DNA of 64,000 bases from the NCBI GenBank assembly GCA_015099395.1, contig AP024096.1:1860001-1924000 (forward strand), given 5' to 3'. A program made the translations under genes and the position numbers. This document shows, piece by piece, positions 17,903 through 27,659 of this stretch. Position 1 is the stretch's first letter. The number at the start of each line of letters is the position of its first letter. Origin of the DNA: Ktedonobacteria bacterium brp13 (GTDB taxonomy: Bacteria > Chloroflexota > Ktedonobacteria > Ktedonobacterales > Ktedonobacteraceae). The notes below the pieces were generated by a model. That model had not been told where the DNA came from. It saw only the letters and a program-made list of their open reading frames with translations, and searched no databases.

Positions 17903-19141
17903 TTAATGGGTGTTCCAACGCCAGACATCCCCAAATTCAGCACCAAGGATGGCTCCCAGGGCTCCTGTACCGAGGACACTAACGGAAAAAACCAGCAGGA
18001 CGAAGGCAGTGAGGCCAGGCGGAACCAGCAGGCCGGTCTGGGGCAGAAAAATCGGCGCATAGGGAGAATAGGACTGCAGCACAAAAGGAGCCGGTAAGAC
18101 AATCAGCGGGGCAATGAACAGTCCAATCAGGCCAATACTTCGGGCCGTCTTGCCGACGCGGCTCCCCAGATGACGCCGTCCCCAGAACGCCACACTGTCG
18201 ATCAGGAAGGCCGGAATAAGAAAGATGAGCGGCAAGAGTGCGTAGGCCCAGCTAAACATGGGGACTTTGCCTGGGCTACGATACGCCAATCCCTCTAATG
18301 CGACTCCTGCGCGAATAGCCCAGGGTATGAACAACTCAACCGCTACGGTATTAAGCAAGAGAAAAAGGACAATGAGCAAGGCTGCCCCTGGTCTGCCTGT
18401 AAAACGGATGGCTCCTGTAAAACAGAAGGTCGCGCCCATCACGAGTGGCAAAGGATACGTTGAAAGACTCAGTGATCCAAAGCTGGGCACTGGGAATTGG
18501 AGAAACCCGATGAGTATAAAGTTCATAAGCGAGCCAAGAACCAGGAGTACGCCCCATTCGAGAGCCGTCAGTCCTAAAAAGCGTCGGACAGGACGCGCAA
18601 GCTGACGATCCCGCACTTCTTCGGCAGCGAAGACATAGACTATGCCAACGATCCCAATCATCGCGCCTGTGATGCCCATGAGATGGAATGGTGCCCATAA
18701 AGCCACATCAATACCAAATAATTCGTGCCAGTAGTTATCAAGTGGCGCGGCTATCAAAGCCAACAAGGCACCAGAGCCGGTGATGATAAAGCCCAGGGGA
18801 GCCGAGAAAAAAACCAGGACCCGCACCGTCGAGATTTCGTTCGCATTCGCGCGCTTGCACCGAGAACGCCACGTTTCCGCCAGGACCAATCCGAGGGCCA
18901 TCAAGCCAACACCCGCCGCACAGGAATAAATCAAGGCATGCGGCGGAGTCCAGAACTGGTCGCGCCCTACGTAGGCATGCCATTCTCGATCCCAAACAGC
19001 CCCCAGGCTTCCCTGGAAAAGAAAAAAAAGCATGATCCAGATACTGATGCGCCGTAATCTACGTTCTGACAGATCAGTCTTCCTGTTGCTTTCTAAATCA
19101 GCTATTCCTTCCTGGGCTACCGAAATATCAGGATGCGCCAT
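17903..19141 (-). CDS. Multi-pass membrane protein of unknown function
   Basis: About 412 residues with some ten hydrophobic segments. The most distinctive motif follows the first membrane span: VWDREWHAYVGRDQFWTPPH. A close counterpart (GWDIQWHEFVGRDRTLIPPH) is encoded at the right edge of the window, showing that this is a paralogous family in the genome. Conserved His, Trp and Asp in that loop may bind a metal or haem, which is conjecture. ATG 19141 follows GAGGGGGA. Operon with the YtkA-like gene downstream. Confidence 0.75.
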   Translation of the reverse strand: MAHPDISVAQEGIADLESNRKTDLSERRLRRISIWIMLFFLFQGSLGAVWDREWHAYVGRDQFWTPPHALIYSCAAGVGLMALGLVLAETWRSRCKRANANEISTVRVLVFFSAPLGFIITGSGALLALIAAPLDNYWHELFGIDVALWAPFHLMGITGAMIGIVGIVYVFAAEEVRDRQLARPVRRFLGLTALEWGVLLVLGSLMNFILIGFLQFPVPSFGSLSLSTYPLPLVMGATFCFTGAIRFTGRPGAALLIVLFLLLNTVAVELFIPWAIRAGVALEGLAYRSPGKVPMFSWAYALLPLIFLIPAFLIDSVAFWGRRHLGSRVGKTARSIGLIGLFIAPLIVLPAPFVLQSYSPYAPIFLPQTGLLVPPGLTAFVLLVFSVSVLGTGALGAILGAEFGDVWRWNTH

Positions 19142-19219
19142 ATGCAATCCCCCTCATTGTCTGTCTCTAGATAAGGCAAATATATACACGAGCCACGCCA
19201 GGTCAGGTCAACTCATACA

Positions 19220-19999
19220 TCAGGAAAGCGGTAAGCCAATTTCTCCACTGAAAAATGGCAGCGCGATCCTGGCGATCTTCTCTGCCGCCAGTACTGGCGC
19301 AGCGTGATTGGCAAAAATAAAGCGGTCATTAGCGTGCGCCCGCCAACGCTGGGGACAGGCGACCAGCATATCACTTCGTCCCCAGATGAAGAGTACAGGT
19401 ACATCCGATGTGGTGGTAAGTGTGAAGGGCGCGCGACCTTTGCCAGGTAAGGCCAGAAGCAAATGTTTGAGATTATCCGGTGACCGGTGGGCTAGTTCGC
19501 GCATCCACTCTTTGACTGCCGCAGAGCGCCGCAGGTTGAAACCAAGTCCAAGTAGCAAGGTAGAGAGTCGCCAGCCAGATAAAAACCAGTTGATTAAGTT
19601 TGGGTATCTCGCGTCAACCCACTCTTCTATTTGCAGCCCTATCTGCCAGTGTTTACGCAGATAGAGGGGACAGAGAAAAATAGCCTGGGTCACATGCTGG
19701 GGATACTGCTGCACATAGGCTTCACTGACCCGCGTGCCAGTCGAGTAGGCCAGGATGGCCCAGTGCTCCAGACCCATGACGATGCGCAATTCTTCCAATA
19801 ATTCACTACAAGTCTTGTAATATAATGCATCACAGGCAACAGCACCGGCTATGTATGCGGCGGGAAGTTCGACTAAAATCAGTTGGAAATGTGGGGAGAG
19901 CAGTGGCGCTAGCTCTTGCCATACATGACCAGTCACGCCCCACCCGTGGATGAGTAGTAATGGAAACCCGGTTCCTTCCAGTTGATAAGACAGCATCAT
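19220..19999 (-). CDS. Alpha/beta-hydrolase fold protein
   Basis: About 259 residues. Oxyanion region LLIHGWGVTGHVW, nucleophile elbow AYSTGTR (serine, with alanine replacing the first glycine), acid in FIWGRSDMLV and histidine in FANHAAPV form a complete catalytic triad. There is no signal peptide. Start choice between 19999, 19996 and 20074 is uncertain. It is transcribed divergently from the glycosyltransferase at 20114. Substrate unknown. Confidence 0.75.
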   Translation of the reverse strand: MMLSYQLEGTGFPLLLIHGWGVTGHVWQELAPLLSPHFQLILVELPAAYIAGAVACDALYYKTCSELLEELRIVMGLEHWAILAYSTGTRVSEAYVQQYPQHVTQAIFLCPLYLRKHWQIGLQIEEWVDARYPNLINWFLSGWRLSTLLLGLGFNLRRSAAVKEWMRELAHRSPDNLKHLLLALPGKGRAPFTLTTTSDVPVLFIWGRSDMLVACPQRWRAHANDRFIFANHAAPVLAAEKIARIALPFFSGEIGLPLS

Positions 20000-20113
20000 A
20001 TGAATGAATAACTCTCTAATAATTCGCCAGTACGCATGATTATACATGCGCTTATCGTACCGATATTGTATCATAAAGCTATCTCACAAGCTATAGAAAA
20101 GGAGTTTCCAAGC

Positions 20114-21268
20114 TTGCAGACCAAAAATATTGTAATTCTGACTTCCAAAACTGGTGGCGGACATCTAAGTCTGGCCGAAGCCTTACGTGACCTGATTATG
20201 GAACAAACAGAACAACAGGCGACAAGCGAGGAGAACGATGCCGTTACTGGCATTTCTCTGATCGATCCGCAACCAGGCTTGTTTCACCTGCACTATCGTC
20301 TCGTCAGTCGCCACGCGCTCCGTCTCTGGGCGGCTGAGTTCCAATTTTTCGATACTCCCGGACGAGCGCTCCTGGCGCACCGCGTTTTTACCCATTTGGT
20401 CGAACGCCAGCTCCACGCTCTGCTGGACCAGCTTCAGCCCGACCTGATTATTACGACGTATCCTTTTCTTTCCTACGAAGTTAAACGTATTTTGGAGCAA
20501 CGCGCCACGCACGTCCCTCTGGTTCTGTTTTTCTCCGATGCTCAGCATCTCCATGCTTCATGGCTCAGCGAACGCCAGGCAACAGCAACCTTCGCGCCGA
20601 CACACGAGACCTATGAGCAGGCACTGGCGGCTGGCTTTGCGCCGGAACGCTTACACCTTGTCGGTTGGCCCGTGCGCCAACAGTTCTTCCAAGCATATGC
20701 CTCACAGTCTACAAGACAGCAAGAACAGCGTGCGCGGCTCGGTCTGGACCCTGAGAGTTTTACCATTTTTCTACAAGGGGGCGGTGAAGGCGCGGCACAT
20801 CTGGAGCGTACTCTGACCATGCTCCACGCTCTGCCTGCTTTCGATGAGACCATCCAGATCATCCTGGCCACTGGCACCAACCGTGCCCTGCGAAAACGCT
20901 ACCAGGTGACGCACAATCTCGCCATCCTGCCTCATACCAGGGACATAGCGCCCTATATGGCAACCGCTGATCTGATCATGGGCAAAGCTGGTCCAAATAT
21001 GCTCTGTGAGTCGATGATGCTTGGCAAACCCTTTCTCGCCACGACCTATATCCCCGGTCAGGAAGAGGCGAACCTGGATTTTATTCAACGCTATGGCCTC
21101 GGCTGGGTTGCGCTCGATCCACTCAAACAGCAGGCGTTGCTCAGGACCCTCCTGCACACTCCTGAGAAGCTTGCGGAAATGTCTGCGACGATCAAGGCCT
21201 ACCGCCAGTGGAATATTGAGATGAATCAGCGCATTGTCCCCCTGCTCTGTGCTCTGACTGGCTCGTGA
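20114..21268 (+). CDS. Family GT28-type glycosyltransferase (MGDG synthase-like)
   Basis: About 384 residues from a TTG at 20114 with AAAAGGAG 9 bases upstream. The N-terminal domain has the glycine loop TSKTGGGHLSLAEALRDL and ITTYPFLSYEVKRIL. The C-terminal nucleotide-sugar domain has FLQGGGEGAAHLE, ILPHTRDIAPYMATADLIM, GKAGPNMLCESM and YIPGQEEANL. This fits monogalactosyl/glucosyl-diacylglycerol synthases, which transfer sugar from UDP-sugar to a membrane lipid. Acceptor unproven. Start alternatives upstream (20036) overlap the hydrolase region. Confidence 0.82.
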   Translation: MQTKNIVILTSKTGGGHLSLAEALRDLIMEQTEQQATSEENDAVTGISLIDPQPGLFHLHYRLVSRHALRLWAAEFQFFDTPGRALLAHRVFTHLVERQLHALLDQLQPDLIITTYPFLSYEVKRILEQRATHVPLVLFFSDAQHLHASWLSERQATATFAPTHETYEQALAAGFAPERLHLVGWPVRQQFFQAYASQSTRQQEQRARLGLDPESFTIFLQGGGEGAAHLERTLTMLHALPAFDETIQIILATGTNRALRKRYQVTHNLAILPHTRDIAPYMATADLIMGKAGPNMLCESMMLGKPFLATTYIPGQEEANLDFIQRYGLGWVALDPLKQQALLRTLLHTPEKLAEMSATIKAYRQWNIEMNQRIVPLLCALTGS

Positions 21269-21277
21269 GTCGTTACA

Positions 21278-21306
21278 TTGTTTAGCGAATATCTGTGTGC
21301 TATACT
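21278..21306 (+). promoter_or_regulatory. Candidate promoter of the FHA-ABC gene
   Basis: TTGTTT, 17-base spacer, TATACT, ending 60 bases before the ATG at 21367, in the short gap after the glycosyltransferase stop. Confidence 0.5.
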
Positions 21307-21366
21307 ACACAAAAAGGTACTGTAGAGATCATTCCGTTGCCTTTTTAGAAAAAGAGATAAACGCGT

Positions 21367-24132
21367 ATGAGATCGGGATCAGAAAGTCAGATTGAGGCCT
21401 CGATTATTTTCTTGAGTGGACCACTAGCCGGGCAAGAGTTCCAGCTTACTCAACCAATCACCACGTTGGGACGCCATTCCAGCAATAACATCCCTGTGCC
21501 CGATCCCAATGTCTCCCGCCATCATGCTCGTATCCTCTGGAGTAAGGCAGACGGGACGTGGAGAATCGAGAAGGTTTCTCAGTCCAGCTACATCACTGTG
21601 GCGCAACAGCAGGTCGAGCAGGCCATTCTGCCGGATGAAGTGACTATCCGTCTGGGAAACAATAGCTCGTTCTGCTTCCGGTGCGTCCCAGATGACGCGA
21701 CGCAAATCGTGGACAAGGCATCATATGCTTCCTCAACACTCGCTGCTTCGATCTCAGAAGTGGGTCTCCCGACGCTTGAGGTGACGAACCATACAAACGG
21801 TATTAAAGAGAAGTACCTCCTGGCCAAAGCACAGCTCGACATTGGCCGCAACCCTACCAATGATATCGTAATCGATGATCCACTGGTCTCAGATCGTCAT
21901 TTGCGCATTGAGCGCCAGCAGGATCAATGGCTCCTGGTCTATCCACATCCTGAACAGGTTGAGATCCACAATAGCCTGATCTTCCAGGGACGCAAGATTC
22001 GGGGCAAACGCACGTTTCGCAAGCTGCTGACTCAGGGTGACATCTTTCGCATCGTGGATGAACAGGGCAATATGGTGACGCTGACATATCATGACGGCAA
22101 AAAGGTCGCTTCCGTGGCACTGCCTCCAGTGCAACCCATCCCCCTGGCAAGTCAGGATCGCACGCCGCTCACCATCGGACGGGTGCCAGATAATGTACTG
22201 GTGCTGAATCATCCACAGGTTTCAGCTCACCATGCTCGTCTTACTAGAGAAGCTGGCGGACATCGGCTCACAGATCTCAACAGTAGCAACCATACCTACG
22301 TAAATGGCATGCGCGTCAGCAGTCTCCTCCTTCAACCCCACGACGAAATTCGCGTTGGGCCCTTCAAGCTGATCTATACCGGTCAGGAACTGCGCCAATC
22401 TGATGAGAGTGAGAGTATTGACATCAGCGTGCTGGATCTCAAAAAAACCGGCAATAAGCAGGCGGTGCTGCTCAACGATATTTCTTTGCATATTCCCCCC
22501 CGCTCGTTTGTGGCTCTCGTAGGCAGTTCTGGGACCGGAAAATCGACGCTATTGGATGCGCTGAGCGGTTTGCGTCCGGCCCACGAGGGTTCTGTACTCT
22601 ATAACGGCGAGAATTATTATCAAAATCTGGCCGCCTTCAGATCACAGCTTGGCTATGTTCCTCAAGAGGATATCATGCATCGCGACCTGACGGTAGAGCG
22701 CGCACTGTATTATGCGGCCAAGTTACGTCTGCCTGCGGATTTCATCAACTCGCAGATTGAGCAACGCATCACGGAAGTCCTGGAAGATGTAGAAATGACG
22801 CCGCGCCGCACTCTGCTGATCAAGAAGCTTTCCGGTGGACAGCGCAAACGCATCTCTATTGCCCTGGAATTGTTGGCCAAGCCCAGTGTCTTTTTCCTCG
22901 ATGAGCCAACTTCTGGACTCGATCCCGGCCTGGATCGCAAAATGATGATTCTCTTACGTAGACTGGCTGATAAAGGCCATACCGTGGTGCTGGTGACACA
23001 CGCGACTAACAATATCAATATCTGTGACTCCGTATGTTTTCTTGCCCAAGGGGGCCGTCTGGCTTATTTTGGTCCGCCAGAAGAGGCCAAAACCTACTTC
23101 CAGCAGCCGGATTTTGCCGAAATCTATAACTTTCTGGAACCGAGCGATGAACGACCGACGATCCATCAAGAGGCCGAAGAGCGCTTTAAACAGTCTTCTC
23201 TCTATCAACAGGCTATCGCCGAGCCTTTGACTAGAATGGCAGTTTCTACAAAGCAAAGCAATCAAGCGAGCAATAAACGGGTACAGACGCGTAAAAAGCG
23301 CAATCCCTGGAAACAGTTTAGCATTCTCAGTTTACGTTATCTGGAACTGCTCTGGAATGATAAATGGAACCTGGCCATTCTGCTCTTGCAAGCACCCATC
23401 ATCGGCCTGATTGTCTCTGTACTCGTGCATAGTCTCAACGAAACAGCCATCTTTAAGCCTCCTATCGACCCGGCAAAGATCGGAGATGCCCAGAGATTCA
23501 TGTTCATTCTCTCGTTTTCCGCCGTTATGTTTGGCTGTATCAACGCGTCCCGTGAGTTAATCAAAGAGGAGCACATTTACCGGCGCGAACGCGCGGTCAA
23601 TCTGGGCATACTGCCCTATCTGCTCTCCAAGATCCTCATTCTGAGCATGCTCTGTCTGATACAGTGCGCCATCCTGATTATCATCATGAGCATGACTACA
23701 CCCTTTTACGCGGGCATCATCCTGCCAGAATTCTGGGAAGTCTATATTATCCTGGCACTCTCAGCCATTGCAGGCGTTATGATCGGCCTGACGATGTCAG
23801 CCCTGGTACGCAACAACGATCAGGCCATGAGCTTTATTCCCCTGGTTCTCATCCCCCAGGTTGTCTTCTCTGGCAGTATGTTCCCCTTGAAAGGGATCCC
23901 GCTGCAACTCTTCGGCATGCTCTTTTCGCTCCGCTGGGCCATGGCTGGTCTGGGATCTTCGCTGAACCTGTTCAGCTATGATGACAAGATCTTTGGCACA
24001 TGCGCATCTTGCAATTCCTATCAACATAACGCCAACCACCTCCTGCTAACATGGCTGGCCCTGGGCGTGACCATCCTGGCGTTAGGCATCCTCAGCGGCT
24101 ATTTCCTGAAACGTAAAGATCCGGAGAGGTGA
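21367..24132 (+). CDS. ABCG-type ABC transporter with three N-terminal FHA domains
   Basis: 921 residues. Three forkhead-associated domains come first: GRHSSNNIPVPDPNVSRHHA near 35; GRNPTNDIVIDDPLVSDRHL near 160; GRVPDNVLVLNHPQVSAHHA near 265. A nucleotide-binding domain follows (GSSGTGKST; LSGGQRKRISIALELL; VFFLDEPTSGLD) and a C-terminal ABC2-type membrane domain of about six helices. FHA domains bind phosphothreonine, so transport is probably tied to Ser/Thr kinase signalling; no kinase gene is nearby. Two FHA copies are known in related half-transporters; three is unusual in my experience. Single gene, own promoter. Confidence 0.9.
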   Translation: MRSGSESQIEASIIFLSGPLAGQEFQLTQPITTLGRHSSNNIPVPDPNVSRHHARILWSKADGTWRIEKVSQSSYITVAQQQVEQAILPDEVTIRLGNNSSFCFRCVPDDATQIVDKASYASSTLAASISEVGLPTLEVTNHTNGIKEKYLLAKAQLDIGRNPTNDIVIDDPLVSDRHLRIERQQDQWLLVYPHPEQVEIHNSLIFQGRKIRGKRTFRKLLTQGDIFRIVDEQGNMVTLTYHDGKKVASVALPPVQPIPLASQDRTPLTIGRVPDNVLVLNHPQVSAHHARLTREAGGHRLTDLNSSNHTYVNGMRVSSLLLQPHDEIRVGPFKLIYTGQELRQSDESESIDISVLDLKKTGNKQAVLLNDISLHIPPRSFVALVGSSGTGKSTLLDALSGLRPAHEGSVLYNGENYYQNLAAFRSQLGYVPQEDIMHRDLTVERALYYAAKLRLPADFINSQIEQRITEVLEDVEMTPRRTLLIKKLSGGQRKRISIALELLAKPSVFFLDEPTSGLDPGLDRKMMILLRRLADKGHTVVLVTHATNNINICDSVCFLAQGGRLAYFGPPEEAKTYFQQPDFAEIYNFLEPSDERPTIHQEAEERFKQSSLYQQAIAEPLTRMAVSTKQSNQASNKRVQTRKKRNPWKQFSILSLRYLELLWNDKWNLAILLLQAPIIGLIVSVLVHSLNETAIFKPPIDPAKIGDAQRFMFILSFSAVMFGCINASRELIKEEHIYRRERAVNLGILPYLLSKILILSMLCLIQCAILIIIMSMTTPFYAGIILPEFWEVYIILALSAIAGVMIGLTMSALVRNNDQAMSFIPLVLIPQVVFSGSMFPLKGIPLQLFGMLFSLRWAMAGLGSSLNLFSYDDKIFGTCASCNSYQHNANHLLLTWLALGVTILALGILSGYFLKRKDPER

Positions 24133-24247
24133 CAATCACCGTTCAAGCGACATGCTGAAAGCGGCTCTACGTTCTTTTTTCATGAACCGTAAAACTCACG
24201 TGAGCAGTCTCGAAAGAGCATACTAAAAATACATGTCTCTGCGTAAC

Positions 24248-24364
24248 TTACTCGTTTGGCAACACCTGCGTTTTCACGCCAACGCCACGCTTCACCATGT
24301 CGAGCGCCTTTGGAAACTCATCAAGGGGAAGCGTCTCGGTGAGGAACGCTTCTGTGGTTATGAC
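24248..24364 (-). pseudogene. Zinc-type alcohol dehydrogenase (MDR), C-terminal remnant
   Basis: The minus strand encodes about 38 residues ending in a stop: VITTEAFLTETLPLDEF, then PKALDMVKRGVGVKTQVLP. This is the typical end of medium-chain dehydrogenases. No catalytic or nucleotide-binding part remains. The flanking 24365-24484 shows no recognisable coding sequence. Confidence 0.6.
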
Positions 24365-24484
24365 CCACACAGAGGCGTGGAAAGCATTAACGACCGTTAT
24401 TTTCCATGTGTTTTGGAACGTCTTATTCGAAAGAGGACATTCCTTTCCCCGCTGTCGTTGCTGCGTGTAGGGAGCTAGATGCTC

Positions 24485-25711
24485 CTAGCTTTCGCGCACC
24501 CCATCGACTTCGATCAGCAGATGCTCTGGACCGCGCAGGGAGGGACTCGGACGGTAGGGTGGGGGGTCCACGACCAGACGCGGCTGCTCCAGCCGCCGCA
24601 CGAGTTCAGTCAAAGCGATCTGGGTCTCTATGCGTGCCAGCGGCGCTCCAAAGCAACTATGGATGCCACTGCCAAACCCCAGGTGTTCATTATCGCGCCG
24701 CTCGGGATCAAAGCGATCTGGATCCGGGAACCGCGCCGGGTCACGGTTGCCCGCGGCCAGGGCCAGCGTGACCCGCACCCCTTTGGGAATCGTCGTCCCA
24801 GCCAGGGCAATCTCGTCCAGGGTGGTCCGACTGACTAAGAACTGAACTGGCGGCTCATAGCGCAGGAGTTCCTCCACGGTGGCCGGGATCAGGTCCGGGG
24901 CATCGCGCAGGCGGTCAAGCATCGCCGGATGCCGTAGCAGCGTGAGCATCCCATTGCCAAGCAGATTCACGGTGGTCTCATGGCCGGCGACCAGTAGCAG
25001 CGCAGCGGTCGCCACGAGGTAGGGGTCTGCCATCCGCCCTTCGGGGCCGGTATCGGTCGCCATCCTGGAGAGCATATCGTCACCCGAAAGCTCACGGTGA
25101 CGCTCGACCAGCTCGGCCATATACTGGTTCAGGTCGCTCTGGGCCTGTTCCAGCTGTCGGCGTTGCTCTTCGCTCGATCCTGACGCATTTGCCACGATCG
25201 CCTCGGCCCACACATGAAACTGGGGTTCATCTTCCCGTGGCACGCCCAGGATCCGACAAATCACCGTCACCGGCAGGGGATAGGCGAAGCGCTCGACGAA
25301 ATCGATCTGGCGCTGGCCTTGCACTTGATCGAGGAGCGTGGTGACGATGCGCAGCATCTCGGGACGCAGCTGCTCCAGGTACTCCGGGCGTTCTGGCGGA
25401 CCAAAGTGGCGCATCGCCAGCCGGCGCAGGCGGTCGTGCTCCGGGGGGTCCAGGCTGATAAACCGATACGGATCCGTGGTGGTCCGTGGGCGTCCCCCGG
25501 TTTGCGCACAGTTTCTCAAATCGGAACTGATACGCGGGTCATGCAGCAACGCCTCGATCTCGCGATAGGTACTCACGACGTACGTCCCCGCTTCGTCAGG
25601 GCCATCTTCCTGAAAGCTTACCGGGGTCTGACGAAGCTTCGCCCACAGCGGGTATGGGTTCGCGCGATTGGCAGCGTCGTAGATCTCCCGGAGAATGGTC
25701 TCTTGGGACAT
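24485..25711 (-). CDS. Cytochrome P450
   Basis: About 408 residues, bacterial class I size. I-helix AGHETT, ExxR in EELLRYEPP, and haem loop FGSGIHSCFGAPLA with the cysteine ligand are all present. ATG 25711 follows GAGAGAGG. It is the last gene of a five-gene operon that also supplies its ferredoxin and ferredoxin reductase, so it should receive electrons from NAD(P)H through those two. The company of LuxE- and LuxC-like enzymes suggests a substrate that is a carboxylic acid, aldehyde or derived chain. Exact reaction unknown. Confidence 0.93.
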   Translation of the reverse strand: MSQETILREIYDAANRANPYPLWAKLRQTPVSFQEDGPDEAGTYVVSTYREIEALLHDPRISSDLRNCAQTGGRPRTTTDPYRFISLDPPEHDRLRRLAMRHFGPPERPEYLEQLRPEMLRIVTTLLDQVQGQRQIDFVERFAYPLPVTVICRILGVPREDEPQFHVWAEAIVANASGSSEEQRRQLEQAQSDLNQYMAELVERHRELSGDDMLSRMATDTGPEGRMADPYLVATAALLLVAGHETTVNLLGNGMLTLLRHPAMLDRLRDAPDLIPATVEELLRYEPPVQFLVSRTTLDEIALAGTTIPKGVRVTLALAAGNRDPARFPDPDRFDPERRDNEHLGFGSGIHSCFGAPLARIETQIALTELVRRLEQPRLVVDPPPYRPSPSLRGPEHLLIEVDGVRES

Positions 25712-25758
25712 GGTTCCTCTCTCTCCTTCCTTCACACGCACTCGTGTGCGCTTGGTAT

Positions 25759-27168
25759 TCATGTGGCGCGGGGACGTGGGATCCACTGCACCCGCCGTTC
25801 ATTCGGGTCGTGCCCGGTCAAGACCACCGTCGCCTCATGGGTTGGGTTGGGACCTCGGATCGGATCGGGAAAGGCGGCGGGGGCCGGGGAGCTCAGCGTG
25901 GGCTGAAAAGCTCCGGGAATCTTGGGGGGGAACGGCGCTGCTTGCTCAAGTAATCGCTGATAAAACTCAACCCACTTGGCGTGATTAAACGTCACGGCAG
26001 CGACCAGTTGTCCTGCTTTTCCATAGGCGGCGACAAAGCTGGCTGAGGCCAGATCCCCCTGCGTGATTACCACTTCCGAGGCAGCCGAGGGGACCCCCAC
26101 CGATTTGATGTTGACCCCGAACTGGCTAGACCAGAAGGCCGGAACGGCCACGTGCGGGCGGCGAGCAGTGGGGGCACAGACCATATTATGCGCGGCGACG
26201 GTGGCCTGCTCCACTGCATTGCCCCAATGTTCCAGGGATAGAAATTGGTAGTGGTAGAGGGGATGGGGGAACCGCGCGACATCGCCGGCGACAAAGACAT
26301 CATCGGTAACAATGGCATTGATATCGAAGGCACGGCACCCGGCGTCACAGCCGACCCCAAACGTCCCTGCGGCGAGTCCGGAATCGCGCAGCCATTCCGT
26401 ATTGCGGATAGCCCCCAGGGCCACCACTGCCACCTCGGTGTCGATGGTGCTGCCATCCGAGAGATGCGCCCGACACAATCGTCCCTGCGCATCTCCCTCC
26501 AGAGAGGTGACCATCACCCCACAGCGCAGATCCACCCCGTGCTGGCGCTGCAACGTGGCAACACGCTCGGCAATCGTGCCCCCAAGTGCTCCCACCAGCG
26601 GAGCGGCCCCACGTTCGACTATCGTGACCGGCAGACCCAGCTCGCAGCAGGCGGAGGCAATCTCCGACCCGGTGAACCCACCCCCCATCACGAGCACCCG
26701 GTGTGGTTTGGCAGCCAGGCGCTGCTGGAGGAGCTTCGCATCATCGCGTCCGCGTAAGGTGAAGACGCCCTCAAGCTCCGCCTCAGCCTGGTTGGGCCAG
26801 GGGCGCGCCCGCGTGCCGGTGGCGATGAGGAGGCGGTCGAACTCGACGGTGTACCCATCGGCCAGGCGGACCTGTTTGGCAGATAGATCCAGGCCTGTTG
26901 CTGCCACGCCCAGCCGCCACTCGACATCGGCCAGGGTCTCGCGCCAAGGCAGCGTGGTATGCTCTGCAGGAACCCAGCCCGTCAGCACGGCATTAGAGAG
27001 CGGGGGGCGATCATAGGGCAGATACGGTTCATTGCCAATGAGGGTCAGGTGTCCGCGAAAGCCCTCGGCGCGCAGGGTTTCCGCTGCACGGAGTCCAGCG
27101 AGCGAAGCGCCCACAATCACGACGCGCCCGCTATCCTGGAAAACTGCTCCCTTTCCCTGACTACTCAT
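25759..27168 (-). CDS. FAD-dependent ferredoxin reductase
   Basis: About 469 residues. FAD-binding fold VVIVGASLAGLRAAETLR at the N-terminus, NAD(P) fold VLVMGGGFTGSEIAS near 165, and VFVAGDVARFPHP near 300, as in putidaredoxin/rhodocoxin reductases. The C-terminal 60 residues are longer and proline-rich than usual. The ATG at 27168 overlaps the ferredoxin stop (ATGA), so the two are translationally coupled. It passes electrons from NAD(P)H to the adjacent ferredoxin for the P450. Confidence 0.92.
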   Translation of the reverse strand: MSSQGKGAVFQDSGRVVIVGASLAGLRAAETLRAEGFRGHLTLIGNEPYLPYDRPPLSNAVLTGWVPAEHTTLPWRETLADVEWRLGVAATGLDLSAKQVRLADGYTVEFDRLLIATGTRARPWPNQAEAELEGVFTLRGRDDAKLLQQRLAAKPHRVLVMGGGFTGSEIASACCELGLPVTIVERGAAPLVGALGGTIAERVATLQRQHGVDLRCGVMVTSLEGDAQGRLCRAHLSDGSTIDTEVAVVALGAIRNTEWLRDSGLAAGTFGVGCDAGCRAFDINAIVTDDVFVAGDVARFPHPLYHYQFLSLEHWGNAVEQATVAAHNMVCAPTARRPHVAVPAFWSSQFGVNIKSVGVPSAASEVVITQGDLASASFVAAYGKAGQLVAAVTFNHAKWVEFYQRLLEQAAPFPPKIPGAFQPTLSSPAPAAFPDPIRGPNPTHEATVVLTGHDPNERRVQWIPRPRAT

Positions 27169-27443
27169 ACGGCACCTCTGTTGATCTGTGGTTCGCTGCC
27201 GTCTCGCCATTGGACGATGATCGCTTGAACGGGACACGCTGCTGCCGCTCGCAGCACGTGCTCACGCTGCGAGGCGTCTGGCTCGGGATCGTACCAGAGC
27301 GCTTCCTCCCCATGCAGTGTGAAGACGCTGGGGGCGAAAAAACAACACTGGGCATAGGCCTGGCACCGGTTGAGGTCAACCACCACATGGATGGAACCTG
27401 ACGGTGCTGGAGGTGGTGTCATGTATGGGTGTGCTTGTGCCAT
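27165..27443 (-). CDS. Single-cluster ferredoxin, P450 redox partner
   Basis: 92 residues. An N-terminal proline-rich extension (HPYMTPPPAPSGS) precedes a compact ferredoxin with CQAYAQC, then a second-domain CPVQAI. Three ligating cysteines in the pattern C-x5-C ... CP fit a 3Fe-4S cluster, as in actinobacterial P450 ferredoxins; an adjacent extra cysteine follows the second ligand. ATG 27443 has GGAAGAG upstream. Located between the LuxC-like gene and its reductase. Confidence 0.88.
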   Translation of the reverse strand: MAQAHPYMTPPPAPSGSIHVVVDLNRCQAYAQCCFFAPSVFTLHGEEALWYDPEPDASQREHVLRAAAACPVQAIIVQWRDGSEPQINRGAV

Positions 27444-27659
27444 CTGCTCTTCCTTTCTGTTCTCATGCGTTTCCCGCGTCTTCGGATGCCTCCATTGCGC
27501 GCCGCCTCGTGCAACGCCGTGGTGCTCGTTCACGAGCGACGGGAGTCCTCTTCGATCCACAGCTTTGGCTGGCTTACCCGTAAGAAAGTATGTTCTGGCC
27601 CTGCACGTGCCCATCCTTTCTCCGCACGCGGACGATCGTTCTGCCCGCCCCCGTGCGTC

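Noticed and set aside
24366..24484. Possible coding on either strand next to the P450 gene
   Set aside because: No frame gives a recognisable protein; only the adjacent dehydrogenase tail is supported.
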